53,080 nt of DNA from M55B177 sp034722275 (GCA_034722275.1 JAYENW010000034.1:1-53080); one strand, 5' to 3'; counted from the first letter of the stretch, positions 15,652-25,539 are shown. Made by a program: numbers and translations. Notes: generated by a model not told the origin, from the sequence alone.

Positions 15652-17319
15652 ATGAGAAGTGATGCCATCAAGAAAGGTGTTGAGCGAGCACCCCAAAGGT
15701 CATTGCTATATGCTGTGGGTTGTTCACCAAGTGATTGGAATAAGCCTTTTATTGGGGTCGCGAGTAGCTTCACTGAAATTGTGCCAGGACACATCCATTT
15801 ACAGTCTATTGCACAAGCGGTAAAAGAAGGAATCCGTGATAGTGGAGGAGTACCATTTGAATTTAATGCTATAGCTGTCTGTGATGGCATTGCCATGAAT
15901 CACCTAGGGATGAAATATAGTTTACCCAGCCGAGAGATCATAGCTGATTCTATGGAAATCATGGCTCGAGCACATACTTTTGATGCTCTGGTGTTTATTC
16001 CTAACTGTGATAAGGTTGTGCCTGGGATGTTAATGGCAGCAGTAAGGCTTAACTTGCCCTGTATCTTTGTCAGCGGTGGGCCCATGATGGCAGGCAAACT
16101 TACCAGAGGAGATGAGACTAAAATAGTTGACCTTAACTCAGTATTTATGGCGGTGGGGCAACTTGCCAAAGGAGATATTTCTGAAGATGAACTTACAGAG
16201 TTAGAAAAAGTTGCGTGCCCTGGTTGTGGCAGTTGCTCTGGGATGTTCACTGCTAATACCATGAACTGTCTTACCGAGGCTATGGGCATGGCATTACCTG
16301 GTAATGGAACTATCCCAGCGGTACAGGCTAGGCGAACTCAGTTGGCATATCAAGCAGGCCAGCAAATTGTGAATATAGTGACTAAGAATATTCTCCCCAG
16401 AGATATCGTCACCAAAAACTCTATTTATAATGCCTTTGCCGTTGATATGGCCCTGGGTGGCAGTACCAACTCTGTTTTGCATCTCACTGCGATAGCTCAT
16501 GAGGCAGGAATAGATTTCCCTCTCTCGTGGCTCAATGAAATCAGTCAAAGTATTCCCCATATTTGTAAGTTGAGTCCGGCAGGTGAATACCACATCGAAG
16601 ACTTAGACCTCGCGGGTGGTATTATGGCAGTAATGCGAGAAATATCAGATTTGCTGAAACTTGAACCGAAAACTGTGTTGGGAAAATCAATAGGTGAAGT
16701 AATAAAGGAATATGATGTCAAAGATAGAAATGTAATTCATCCATCGTCCAATCCTTATTCTGCTACTGGTGGTATTAGTATGTTGTTTGGTAACCTAGCA
16801 CCGGGTGGTGGTGTGGTGAAAAGTGCTGCTGTAGCTCCAGAAATGTTGGTTCATCGCGGTCCAGCAAAGGTCTTCGATAGTGAAGAAGAGGCAACATCAG
16901 CTATAATGGCTGAGAGAATAAAGCCGGGCGATGTGGTTGTTATACGATATGAAGGGCCAAAAGGAGGCCCCGGAATGCGTGAAATGTTAATGCCGACTTC
17001 TCTTCTCGGTGGCATGGGCATGGATAAAAAAGTGGCTCTAATCACCGATGGGCGCTTTTCCGGAGCGACGAAGGGCGCATCTATTGGCCATATCTCTCCT
17101 GAAGCAGCAGAGCGAGGGCCGATAGCGGTTCTGAACAATGGTGATATCATTAAGATAGATATACCTAACCACAAGTTAGAAGTAGAATTAAACCAAAGGG
17201 AAATAGAGCAACGGTTAAGTTCATTACCAGTCTTTGAGCCTAAGATAAAGACCGGTTATCTCAAGCGCTATGCCGATAAAGTGACTTCAGCCAGCAAAGG
17301 AGCAGTGTTTACGGATTGA
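15652..17319 (+). CDS. ilvD: dihydroxy-acid dehydratase
   Basis: Iron-sulfur dehydratase forming the 2-keto acid precursors of valine and isoleucine. Cluster-associated segments are IPNCDK (C119) and CPGCGSCSGMF (C189, C192, C195). The VPGHIHL segment resembles the oxygen-sensitive Escherichia coli type rather than the VPCN type of [2Fe-2S] enzymes, which would suit an anaerobe (inference). At 555 residues it is of normal length. It is the first gene of the branched-chain operon and is followed by ilvB after 12 bases. Confidence 0.96.
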   Translation: MRSDAIKKGVERAPQRSLLYAVGCSPSDWNKPFIGVASSFTEIVPGHIHLQSIAQAVKEGIRDSGGVPFEFNAIAVCDGIAMNHLGMKYSLPSREIIADSMEIMARAHTFDALVFIPNCDKVVPGMLMAAVRLNLPCIFVSGGPMMAGKLTRGDETKIVDLNSVFMAVGQLAKGDISEDELTELEKVACPGCGSCSGMFTANTMNCLTEAMGMALPGNGTIPAVQARRTQLAYQAGQQIVNIVTKNILPRDIVTKNSIYNAFAVDMALGGSTNSVLHLTAIAHEAGIDFPLSWLNEISQSIPHICKLSPAGEYHIEDLDLAGGIMAVMREISDLLKLEPKTVLGKSIGEVIKEYDVKDRNVIHPSSNPYSATGGISMLFGNLAPGGGVVKSAAVAPEMLVHRGPAKVFDSEEEATSAIMAERIKPGDVVVIRYEGPKGGPGMREMLMPTSLLGGMGMDKKVALITDGRFSGATKGASIGHISPEAAERGPIAVLNNGDIIKIDIPNHKLEVELNQREIEQRLSSLPVFEPKIKTGYLKRYADKVTSASKGAVFTD

Positions 17320-17331
17320 GGTAAATCCCAC

Positions 17332-19023
17332 ATGAAAAAGACAGGTGCCCAGATTCTATGTGAAGGCCTAACGAGGGAAGGCGTGGAAGTTATTTTTGGC
17401 ATCCTTGGGGGTGCTGTTTTACCCATATATGATACCTTACCTCAATACCCACAACTTCGGCACATATTAACTCGTCATGAACAGGGGGCGGCTCATGCTG
17501 CTGAAGGTTACGCCCGAGCTACTAATAAAGTGGGAGTATGTATTGCCACGTCGGGGCCAGGAGCTACTAACCTCGTTACCGGCATTGCTGATGCTTATAT
17601 AGACTCTGTTCCTATGGTGGCTATAACTGGTCAGGTAGCCAGCCCTTTTATTGGTAAGGATGCTTTCCAGGAAATAGATATTACCGGTATTACGCTTCCT
17701 ATCAGCAAATACAATTATCTTGTTACTGATGTTACAAAGCTGGCTGAAACAGTCAAAGAGGCTTTCTATATTGCTCAGACTGGGAGACCTGGGCCTGTGC
17801 TTATCGATATTCCCAAGGATGTTCAGGAAAAGATAACTGATTTTGTTTATCCAGAAAAAGTGAATTTGTCCAGTTACAAAATTACCTCAATGGGCCATGT
17901 AGCACAAATCAGGAGAGCTGCAAGGCTTATTGACAAAGCTGAACGGCCTCTCATTATTGCTGGCAGAGGAATAATTATTTCCCAAGCCTATGATGAGCTT
18001 GAGGAGTTAGCGGAGAAAGCACAAATCCCTGTGGTTAGCACTTTGCTTGGCCTTAGTTCCTTCCCCGGAAAGCATGTACTGAATTCCGGAATGCTGGGGA
18101 TGCATGGCATGGCTTATGCCAATCTGGCAGTGCAAAATACTGATCTTATCGTTGCCATCGGCATGAGATTTGATGACCGAGCTACTGCAAACACCGGTGG
18201 TTTTGCTCCCGAAGCTCGCATTATTCACATTGATATTGATCCTGCTGAGATAAGTAAGAACGTGCCAGTGGATGTTCCCATAGTTGGGGATGTTAAGGCT
18301 GTACTCAAGGTTCTCAATAAAGACATTGAAAAAACAGATCATCTGGAGTGGGTATCACAGCTAGAACAATGGAAATATGAACATCCTTTAATGGATGTTG
18401 GGCAAGGTGATAAACTTCTACCAGAATACGTTATCCGCCAGATTTATGAAGCTACTCAGGGTAATGCTATAGTGGTCACTGGAGTAGGGCAGAATCAGAT
18501 GTGGGCAGCACAACACTTCACCTATATCAAGCCCAATAGCTTTATTTCCGCTGGGGGCTTAGGTCCTATGGGCTTCGAACTGCCTGCAGCTATGGGCGCT
18601 AAGGTTGGTTGTCCTGAAGAGATAGTATGGTGTATTGCTGGTGATGGCGGTTTCCAAATGACCATGCAGGAGTTAGGTACTATAGCACAAGAGAATATTG
18701 CTGTTAAAATAGCCATCATAAACAATAGCTGTCTTGGAATGGTACGACAGTGGCAGGAATTATTTTATCAGCGTCGCTATGTTGATACCAAACTCTGGAA
18801 TCCTGATTTTGTTAAGATCGCTGAAGCATATGACATTCCTGGTATCAGAGTGAGACACAGGGATGAGGTAATTCCAGCTATTAACAAAGCAATGGATTAT
18901 CTTGGCCCATTTCTCATCGATTTCTTTGTTGAGCCAGAGGAAAATGTCTACCCTATGGTGCTACCGGGAGAAAGTTTAGCTAGATTTCTGGAGATACCAA
19001 AACCTGAGGTATTAAGTAAATGA
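17332..19023 (+). CDS. ilvB: acetolactate synthase large subunit
   Basis: Thiamine-diphosphate enzyme that condenses pyruvate with pyruvate or 2-ketobutyrate. It has the catalytic glutamate E50 in RHEQGAAHAAEGYAR, and the cofactor motif begins GDGGFQMTMQE at about residue 440 and ends in NN. The FAD-domain middle segment is intact. Length 563 is normal. The GAGGT ribosome-binding site lies between ilvD and ilvB. The regulatory subunit ilvN follows, so the holoenzyme should be feedback-regulated by branched-chain amino acids. Confidence 0.96.
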   Translation: MKKTGAQILCEGLTREGVEVIFGILGGAVLPIYDTLPQYPQLRHILTRHEQGAAHAAEGYARATNKVGVCIATSGPGATNLVTGIADAYIDSVPMVAITGQVASPFIGKDAFQEIDITGITLPISKYNYLVTDVTKLAETVKEAFYIAQTGRPGPVLIDIPKDVQEKITDFVYPEKVNLSSYKITSMGHVAQIRRAARLIDKAERPLIIAGRGIIISQAYDELEELAEKAQIPVVSTLLGLSSFPGKHVLNSGMLGMHGMAYANLAVQNTDLIVAIGMRFDDRATANTGGFAPEARIIHIDIDPAEISKNVPVDVPIVGDVKAVLKVLNKDIEKTDHLEWVSQLEQWKYEHPLMDVGQGDKLLPEYVIRQIYEATQGNAIVVTGVGQNQMWAAQHFTYIKPNSFISAGGLGPMGFELPAAMGAKVGCPEEIVWCIAGDGGFQMTMQELGTIAQENIAVKIAIINNSCLGMVRQWQELFYQRRYVDTKLWNPDFVKIAEAYDIPGIRVRHRDEVIPAINKAMDYLGPFLIDFFVEPEENVYPMVLPGESLARFLEIPKPEVLSK

Positions 19024-19081
19024 TAATTCCTTCTCCCTGATAAGATGGAGTCAGAACGAAAAAGAGTTTTGAAGGAACAAG

Positions 19082-19576
19082 GTGTTTGATACGAAACATA
19101 CCCTGATAGCTCTAGTAGAGGATAAGCCTGGCGTGCTCAACAGGGTAGTCAGTTTGTTTCGCCGAAGAGGTTTCAATATACAAAGTCTCGCGGTAGGTAG
19201 CAGTGAGCACCCTGGTTTATCCCGCATGACTGCTGTCGTTGCTGGTGATTCTATTATAGTAGAGCAAGTCAGAAAACAATTGGACAAGTTAATCGATGTA
19301 GTCAAAGTATCTGATATAACTGATGAAGATATGATCGCCAGAGAGTTAGCTTTAATCAAGGTCAAAGCCACTGCTTCAACAAGAAGTGAAATTATGCAAA
19401 TTGTTGATATTTTCCGGGCCAATATAATTGATGTTGCCCTAGATTCATTAACGGTAGAAGTCACCGGAGACGAGAGCAAAATGGAATCCTTAATTGATCT
19501 TCTTCGCCGTTTTGGAATCAAGCAAATTAGCCGAACTGGCAGAATCGCCTTGACTCGTGGTATTACCAGAGATTGA
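19082..19576 (+). CDS. ilvN: acetolactate synthase small (regulatory) subunit
   Basis: Regulatory partner of IlvB that confers end-product inhibition. The N-terminal ACT domain (HTLIALVEDKPGVLNRVVSLF, residues about 6-26) is followed by the conserved RRGFNIQSLAVG and a second ACT-like half. At 164 residues it is of standard size. It starts on GTG at 19082 after a GAAGGA ribosome-binding site, and there is no ATG in a suitable position. The gap from ilvB is 58 bases without a terminator-like hairpin. Confidence 0.95.
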   Translation: MFDTKHTLIALVEDKPGVLNRVVSLFRRRGFNIQSLAVGSSEHPGLSRMTAVVAGDSIIVEQVRKQLDKLIDVVKVSDITDEDMIARELALIKVKATASTRSEIMQIVDIFRANIIDVALDSLTVEVTGDESKMESLIDLLRRFGIKQISRTGRIALTRGITRD

Positions 19577-19594
19577 TTTTATGAGGAGGTTAAT

Positions 19595-20587
19595 ATGGCT
19601 AAAATTTACTATGAGAAGGATGCTAATCTAAACCTGATTAAAGAAAAGGTAGTTACTATTATTGGCTATGGTAGTCAGGGACATGCTCATGCCCAGAATC
19701 TCAGGGACAGCGGATGCAAAGTTATCGTTGCTGAAGTACCTGGTAGCGAAGCTTGGGAAACAGCACAAAATGCAGGCTTCCAGGTAACGAGTGCCAGTGA
19801 GGCAGCCCATAATGCTGATATCATCGTCATGCTAGCTCCTGATAATCTACATCCTCAAATCTATCACGAGTCCATTGAAAAGGAAATGGTCAAGGGCAAA
19901 ACCTTAATGTTCGCTCATGGCTTTAATATTCATTATTCCCAAATTGTGCCATCATCTGAAATCGATGTTAGCATGATTGCTCCCAAATGTCCGGGGCATA
20001 TGCTGCGCCAACTTTATATCGAAGGTTCGGGAGCCCCTGCTTTGATTGCCATCCATCAAGATGCCTCAGGTAAAGCCAAAGACATTGCCTTAGCTTATGC
20101 CAAAGGTATTGGATGTGCCAGAGCCGGCGTTTTGGAAACAACTTTTGCTGAAGAGACTGAAACTGACCTCTTTGGTGAACAGACAGTGCTCTGTGGTGGA
20201 GTCTCTTCATTGGTTAAAGCTGGTTTTGAAACATTGATGGAGGCTGGTTACCAGCCAGAAATTGCTTATTTTGAATGCTTCCATGAATTGAAACTCATTG
20301 TTGACCTGATGCATCAAGGCGGTTTGAATTATATGAGATATTCGGTCAGTGATACAGCAGAATATGGCGATTATACCCGAGGGCCTCGAGTTATTGATGA
20401 CTCGGTTAAGGATGAAATGAGACAAATCCTGGATGAAATCCAGGATGGCACTTTCGCTAAGGAGTGGATTTTAGAGAGTCAGGCTGGCCGTCCTAGCTTC
20501 AATGCTATGAAGCAGAAGGACTCTCAACACCCAGTTGAAGTCGTGGGCAAAAAGCTCAGGGAGATGATGCCGTGGCTGAAGAAGTAG
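19595..20587 (+). CDS. ilvC: ketol-acid reductoisomerase
   Basis: Class I (short) reductoisomerase, the second common step of valine and isoleucine synthesis. The Rossmann motif GYGSQGHAHAQNL begins at residue 24, and the catalytic acidic segments (EETETDLFGEQ and CFHELKLIVDL) are visible. At 330 residues it is the standard length for class I. A strong GAGGAGG ribosome-binding site precedes the ATG. It is followed by leuA after 18 bases. Confidence 0.97.
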   Translation: MAKIYYEKDANLNLIKEKVVTIIGYGSQGHAHAQNLRDSGCKVIVAEVPGSEAWETAQNAGFQVTSASEAAHNADIIVMLAPDNLHPQIYHESIEKEMVKGKTLMFAHGFNIHYSQIVPSSEIDVSMIAPKCPGHMLRQLYIEGSGAPALIAIHQDASGKAKDIALAYAKGIGCARAGVLETTFAEETETDLFGEQTVLCGGVSSLVKAGFETLMEAGYQPEIAYFECFHELKLIVDLMHQGGLNYMRYSVSDTAEYGDYTRGPRVIDDSVKDEMRQILDEIQDGTFAKEWILESQAGRPSFNAMKQKDSQHPVEVVGKKLREMMPWLKK

Positions 20588-20605
20588 CTTTTAAAAAGAA
20601 AACTT

Positions 20606-22138
20606 ATGGGTAGAGTTATTATCTTCGATACCACCTTGCGGGATGGAGAACAATCGGCCGGAGCAAGCCTAAATGCTCAGGAAAAGCTGGAAATAGCCAA
20701 GCAATTAGATAAGCTTGGTGTTGATGTTATTGAAGCTGGTTTTCCTGCTAGTTCGCCCGGCGATTTTGAATCTGTTCATCTTATCGCAAACGAGGTTAAA
20801 CGCCCTGTGATTTGCGCCTTATCCTATTGCAATCCTAATGCTATAGACAAAGCCTGGCAGGCAGTTAAAAAGACAGCCCACCCTCGAATTCATATTTTTC
20901 TTTCAGCTTCAGATATCCATCTTTCCTATCAGCTCAACAAAAGTAGGGAGGAAGTTCTCAAGAGTTCCTGCGATATGGTAGCTCGAGCTAGGACTTATCT
21001 GGATGATATTGAATTCTCTCCCATGGATGCCAGCCGCACCGAGCCTGCTTATCTTTATCGTATTTTAGAAGCAGTGATTGACGCTGGGGCAACAACAGTC
21101 AACATACCTGACACCGTAGGCTATACTACTCCTCAGGAATTTGGCAGCTTAATTCGGGGAATTCTGGAAAATGTGCCCAATATCCAGAGGGCTGTGCTTA
21201 GTGTGCACTGCCATAATGACTTAGGGTTAGCTGTAGCTAACAGCCTTGAGGCAATAAGGGAAGGAGCACGTCAAGTAGAGTGTACCATCAATGGCATTGG
21301 AGAGCGAGCTGGCAATGCCTCTTTAGAGGAAATTGTTATGGCCTTAAAAACCCGCTATGATTCCTTTGGACTAGTTACTAATATCGATACTACCCGAATC
21401 TACAGGATAAGTCGGCTGGTAAGCGAGCTCACTGGTTTTTCTGTTCAACCCAATAAAGCTATTGTGGGAGCAAATGCCTTCCGTCACCAATCAGGAATCC
21501 ATCAAGATGGCATACTCAAGAAAGCTATCACCTATGAAATTATGGACCCCAGGTCAGTTGGCATTCCAGCAAGCAACTTGGTATTAAGTAAGTTAAGCGG
21601 CAAGCATGCCTTTAGGGAACGACTTGCTGAGCTTGGCTATACTTTGAATGATGAAGCGCTGGATCACGCCTTTCAGAAATTCAAAGAGTTAGCTGGCAAG
21701 AAAAAAGAGATTACAGACCGGGATATCGAATCTTTAATAGCTGAAGAGTTACGCACCTCTAGCGAGGCATACCACCTTGACCATGTTGAAGTTTCTTGCG
21801 GTGATCATAGCCTCCCTACAGCCACAGTCAGGCTCATTGATCCTGAGGGACAAAGCCTAGCTGATGCCGCATTGGGCGCAGGTCCTGTAGATGCCATCTA
21901 TAAAGCCATCAACCGCATAGTTGGAGTACCTAACAAGCTCACAGAATTCACCATTAAATCAGTTACCGAAGGCATTGATGCTATCGGTGAGGTGTTGATA
22001 AGAATTGAAAGCGACGGCGTAACTTATACTGGTCGTGGCGCCGCTACTGATATTATCGTGTCCAGTGCCAAAGCATATATGAATGCCTTAAATCGCTTAC
22101 TGGCTAGTAAAGCAACTGAAAAAGGAATTTCTAAATGA
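20606..22138 (+). CDS. leuA: 2-isopropylmalate synthase
   Basis: Condenses acetyl-CoA with 2-ketoisovalerate, the first leucine step. The TIM-barrel start FDTTLRDGEQ (residues 6-15), the metal-binding HCHND near residue 200 and GIGERAGNASLEE are present. From about residue 370 there is the C-terminal LeuA dimer domain where leucine binds for feedback inhibition. At 510 residues it is normal. Its last 4 bases overlap an MgtC-like gene. The paralogue cimA further down shares the barrel but differs in its start, so the two are not duplicates of one function. Confidence 0.96.
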   Translation: MGRVIIFDTTLRDGEQSAGASLNAQEKLEIAKQLDKLGVDVIEAGFPASSPGDFESVHLIANEVKRPVICALSYCNPNAIDKAWQAVKKTAHPRIHIFLSASDIHLSYQLNKSREEVLKSSCDMVARARTYLDDIEFSPMDASRTEPAYLYRILEAVIDAGATTVNIPDTVGYTTPQEFGSLIRGILENVPNIQRAVLSVHCHNDLGLAVANSLEAIREGARQVECTINGIGERAGNASLEEIVMALKTRYDSFGLVTNIDTTRIYRISRLVSELTGFSVQPNKAIVGANAFRHQSGIHQDGILKKAITYEIMDPRSVGIPASNLVLSKLSGKHAFRERLAELGYTLNDEALDHAFQKFKELAGKKKEITDRDIESLIAEELRTSSEAYHLDHVEVSCGDHSLPTATVRLIDPEGQSLADAALGAGPVDAIYKAINRIVGVPNKLTEFTIKSVTEGIDAIGEVLIRIESDGVTYTGRGAATDIIVSSAKAYMNALNRLLASKATEKGISK

Positions 22139-22545
22139 GCCCCTGGCTGGATATGGTTTTGAGATTGCTGCTGGCCGCCGTTCTGGGAGCAGGCATTGGC
22201 TATCACCGTGAAAGAGCTGGTAAGGCAGCGGGATTGCGTACTCACATCTGCATCGCTTTGGGTGCAGCACTGTTCACCGTGGCCTCTATTTTTGGCTTTG
22301 GTGGTAACGCCGACCCTGCGCGTGTTGCCGCTGGAGTAGTAGCTGGAGTTGGCTTCATTGGTGCTGGAGTTATTTTTCGTGGCATGCATGGATCTGGAGA
22401 CGGGGTAGCCGGAATAACCAGTGCAGCGGTGATTTGGGTAACTGCTGCCGTAGGTTTAGCTGCTGGAGCTGGACTTTATTCCATTGCTGCTATTGTAACT
22501 CTCATTACAGTGATTGTGTTGATGCTTCCCAAAATCCGCGGATAA
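22135..22545 (+). CDS. MgtC/SapB family membrane protein
   Basis: A 136-residue membrane protein with four or so hydrophobic helices and the family landmarks GAGIGYHRERAGKAAGLRTH (about residues 19-38) and GVGFIGAGVIFR (about 71-82). MgtC proteins are linked to magnesium homeostasis and control of ATP synthase in some pathogens; their role in environmental bacteria is unclear. The start overlaps the leuA stop (ATGA), so it is translationally coupled to leucine genes. The C-terminal cytoplasmic domain of long MgtC proteins is absent. Confidence 0.88.
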   Translation: MSPWLDMVLRLLLAAVLGAGIGYHRERAGKAAGLRTHICIALGAALFTVASIFGFGGNADPARVAAGVVAGVGFIGAGVIFRGMHGSGDGVAGITSAAVIWVTAAVGLAAGAGLYSIAAIVTLITVIVLMLPKIRG

Positions 22546-22616
22546 AAATATCACCACTCCAATCCTCTCTCCTTCGCTAAGGGAAGATTGCAATACGGTG
22601 GAGAATGAAGTAACTA

Positions 22617-23891
22617 ATGGAAACACTGGCGGAAAGGATTTTAGCTGCCCACTGCGGCAGAGAAAAAGTCGAACCTGGCGAATTTATAACCACCAGGGTT
22701 GACTTGGTTCTAGCTAATGATATTACAGCCCCTCTGGCTATAAAGGAATTTCAGCGATTCGGAGTACCCAAAGTTTTCGACCCGACAAAAATAGTAATGG
22801 TGCCTGACCATTTCTGTCCCAATAAAGATATCCCATCCGCGGAACAAGCAAAATTGATGCGAGAGTTTGCCAAAGAGCAGGAATTGGTTTATTTCGAGGT
22901 GGGGCGGATGGGGATTGAACATGTCCTCCTACCTGAACAAGGTCTTGTCTTACCGGGTCAAGTTATCGTTGGTGCTGATTCCCATACATGTACTTATGGC
23001 GCCTTAAGCGCTTTTGCTACGGGAATGGGTTCAACTGATATCGCTGTAGCTATGACAACCGGCGAAATATGGATGAAGGTACCGCCGACGATTAAGTTTA
23101 TTTACCATGGCAAATTAGGAAAGTGGGTTGGTGGCAAAGACCTTATCCTTTACACCATTGGAGACATTGGCGTTGATGGAGCACTTTATTCAGTCATGGA
23201 ATTTAGTGGTGAGGCGATTGATGCTCTACCAATGGATGGACGCTTCACCATGGCAAACATGGCTATTGAGGCTGGTGCTAAAGCCGGGATTTTTAATGTA
23301 GATGCTAAAGCTGAGAGATATATTAAGGAACATGGAAGTCAACCTTATCCAATATACCAATCGGGTGGAGATGCCCAATATGCAAACACAATTGAATACG
23401 CTGTTGCAGAAATTGAACCTCAGGTAGCATTTCCTCATCTTCCTTCCAATGTTAAACCTGTAAGCCAGGTTGGTGATATAAAATTGGACCAGGTAGTAAT
23501 TGGCGGATGTACTAATGGTCGCCTTGAGGATTTAAGACTGGCAGCCAGAATACTTAAGGGAAGGCAGGTGCATCCCGACTTGAGATGTATCATCATTCCT
23601 GGCTCACAAAAAGTTTACCTTGATGCATTGAGAGAAGGATTAATAGAAACCTTTATAGGAGCTGGAGTTGCAGTAAGTACTCCTACTTGTGGTCCCTGTC
23701 TCGGTGGATATATGGGAGTTCTGGCTGCTGGCGAGCGTTGTCTCTCTACCACCAATAGAAACTTTGTTGGTAGAATGGGAAGCCCCGAGTCTGAAGTCTA
23801 CCTTAGCAACCCAGCAGTAGCCGCTGCAAGCGCCATTTTGGGAAGGATTGGAAGCCCTGGGGAGATACTAAATTCAAAATCCTCGAGATAA
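22617..23891 (+). CDS. leuC: 3-isopropylmalate dehydratase large subunit
   Basis: Aconitase-family subunit that isomerises 2- to 3-isopropylmalate. The [4Fe-4S] ligands are C298 (GGCTNGR) and C358/C361 (TCGPCLGG), and VGADSHTCTYG lies at about residues 118-128. At 424 residues it belongs to the shorter homoaconitase-like type, often shared between the leucine and citramalate routes. This fits the nearby cimA. Its small subunit leuD is about 1.7 kb away because a restriction-modification pair has been inserted between them. Confidence 0.95.
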   Translation: METLAERILAAHCGREKVEPGEFITTRVDLVLANDITAPLAIKEFQRFGVPKVFDPTKIVMVPDHFCPNKDIPSAEQAKLMREFAKEQELVYFEVGRMGIEHVLLPEQGLVLPGQVIVGADSHTCTYGALSAFATGMGSTDIAVAMTTGEIWMKVPPTIKFIYHGKLGKWVGGKDLILYTIGDIGVDGALYSVMEFSGEAIDALPMDGRFTMANMAIEAGAKAGIFNVDAKAERYIKEHGSQPYPIYQSGGDAQYANTIEYAVAEIEPQVAFPHLPSNVKPVSQVGDIKLDQVVIGGCTNGRLEDLRLAARILKGRQVHPDLRCIIIPGSQKVYLDALREGLIETFIGAGVAVSTPTCGPCLGGYMGVLAAGERCLSTTNRNFVGRMGSPESEVYLSNPAVAAASAILGRIGSPGEILNSKSSR

Positions 23892-23951
23892 CCTTCTCCC
23901 GAAAGGTAAAAAAGAGGTATATTATTTTACTAAAAATAGAGAGGATAAAGG

Positions 23952-24584
23952 ATGTCAAGTCGCCTAGTACAAATATTTAAAGATAAAAAACTTGTAGAGA
24001 AAATTGAGGAGCGTTTGCCTTATCTATTCCAGCTTGCGGAGATGGATAGCTCAAGAGCAGGGAAAATTGGAATGGAGGTTGGCTCTCTTAGGGAAAGGAT
24101 AATAGTATCTTTACTTATATACAAATTTGATGAAGATAATGTAGAGACAGAAATTCCTATCACTCTGGCAGAAGTTGATGTAAAGTTATTTGAAGAGCCC
24201 ATCTCCATAAAGACAGTTACAGGCAAAGGATTAAACGGAGTTAAGCTTATATGGACAGTTGATGCTCAAAAAGCAAGAGAGTTTCAGAAGAGTTATTATC
24301 CTCATTGCGATATTTTGCTTATACAAGTTAATTGGAATAATACAGGAGGATTTTATTACATACCTCTAGAAGCTCAAAGAAGACTTTTCAATAGGATAAG
24401 CACAGAAAAATACCTTAAACTACCTAAGCCGGGGACAAACCCGAGAGGCGTGGAGATTACTAAAGAGGCATTAGAAACTTTAGTTGAGGACAAAGAATCT
24501 AAGGCTATCGAAATATATTGGCAAAGGGAAAAGATAGACTATAATCCTTATAAGAGATGGATTGAGTATTGGAAGGAAGCTTAA
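23952..24584 (+). CDS. putative type II restriction endonuclease (ThaI-like)
   Basis: A 210-residue protein directly before a DNA methyltransferase. The overall sequence, especially SSRAGKIGMEVGSLRERI, ETEIPITLAEVDVKLF and the C-terminal PGTNPRGVEIT, looks like the ThaI family of endonucleases, which cut CGCG. A plausible PD-(D/E)xK-type core is D76 followed by S85-I-K87. The family call is from memory of its pattern and needs a profile search. An AGGATAAAGG ribosome-binding site precedes the ATG. The gene looks lysine-rich and AT-rich compared with leuC and leuD, as expected for acquired DNA. Confidence 0.6.
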   Translation: MSSRLVQIFKDKKLVEKIEERLPYLFQLAEMDSSRAGKIGMEVGSLRERIIVSLLIYKFDEDNVETEIPITLAEVDVKLFEEPISIKTVTGKGLNGVKLIWTVDAQKAREFQKSYYPHCDILLIQVNWNNTGGFYYIPLEAQRRLFNRISTEKYLKLPKPGTNPRGVEITKEALETLVEDKESKAIEIYWQREKIDYNPYKRWIEYWKEA

Positions 24585-24585
24585 G

Positions 24586-25539
24586 ATGAAAAATAATCGA
24601 AGAAAAAAGGGAACTCAAACAAGCTCCTTTGGCTCTCCTGGAAGGATAAACCACGATTCTACTTTATTTTACGCTAGTAAACTCTATGAAGGCTTGCCCA
24701 AAGAAGAAAAAATTAAATACGCAGAAAACCCTGTTCGTTCCGAACTTCTGGACAAGGTGTTCTGCAAATCAAGCAAACGAATGGAGGAATTGCCTGATAA
24801 CAGTGTTCACTTGATGGTTACTTCGCCACCTTACAATGTGGGAAAAGAATATGATGAAGACTTGACTCTCAAAGGATACGAAGAATTTCTGAGAGGCATA
24901 TGGCAAGAAGTTTACAGAGTGCTTGTGCCTGGAGGCAGAGCTTGTGTAAATATTGCCAATCTGGGAAGAAAACCATATATCCCACTTCACGCTTTTGTTA
25001 TCGAAGATATGCTTGATCTGGGTTTCTTGATGAGGGGAGAGATTATCTGGAACAAGGCTTCGAGCTCTAGCCCTTCTACAGCTTGGGGAAGCTGGCTTTC
25101 CGCAGCTAATCCAACGTTAAGGGATATTCATGAGTATATATTAGTTTTTTCCAAAGGAACATTTACAAGGAAAAGGCAACCAAATAGAGATAACACTATA
25201 TCCAGAGAAGAATTCCTGGAGTTCACCAAAAGTGTGTGGACCTTCCCTGCTGAGCAAGCAAAGTCTGTTGGACATCCAGCACCTTTCCCTATAGAACTAC
25301 CATACAGACTTATTCAACTCTATACTTACCAAGATGAGGTTGTTTTAGATCCCTTTGTAGGAAGTGGGCAGACAGCCATAGCAGCAGTAAAAACAAAACG
25401 ACATTACGTGGGCTACGATATAAACGAAGACTATGTGAAGTTAGCAGAGAGAAGAATCAGGAGATTTAGTTATACTCAAAGCATCCCTACCCTGTTTGAC
25501 CTCATAGTAAAAGAGGGTAGGATAGAATATACAAAATAG
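24586..25539 (+). CDS. DNA methyltransferase, beta class (probable N4-cytosine)
   Basis: A 317-residue methyltransferase with motif IV TSPPYN (residues 79-84) preceding motif I DPFVGSG (255-261), the beta-class order. SPPY rather than DPPY favours N4-cytosine methylation, which suits a partner to a CGCG endonuclease (inference). I chose ATG 24586, 9 bases after GGAAGG and 2 bases after the endonuclease stop; an in-frame TTG at 24562 is less likely. With the preceding gene it forms a compact restriction-modification pair inserted between leuC and leuD in the same orientation. Confidence 0.9.
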   Translation: MKNNRRKKGTQTSSFGSPGRINHDSTLFYASKLYEGLPKEEKIKYAENPVRSELLDKVFCKSSKRMEELPDNSVHLMVTSPPYNVGKEYDEDLTLKGYEEFLRGIWQEVYRVLVPGGRACVNIANLGRKPYIPLHAFVIEDMLDLGFLMRGEIIWNKASSSSPSTAWGSWLSAANPTLRDIHEYILVFSKGTFTRKRQPNRDNTISREEFLEFTKSVWTFPAEQAKSVGHPAPFPIELPYRLIQLYTYQDEVVLDPFVGSGQTAIAAVKTKRHYVGYDINEDYVKLAERRIRRFSYTQSIPTLFDLIVKEGRIEYTK

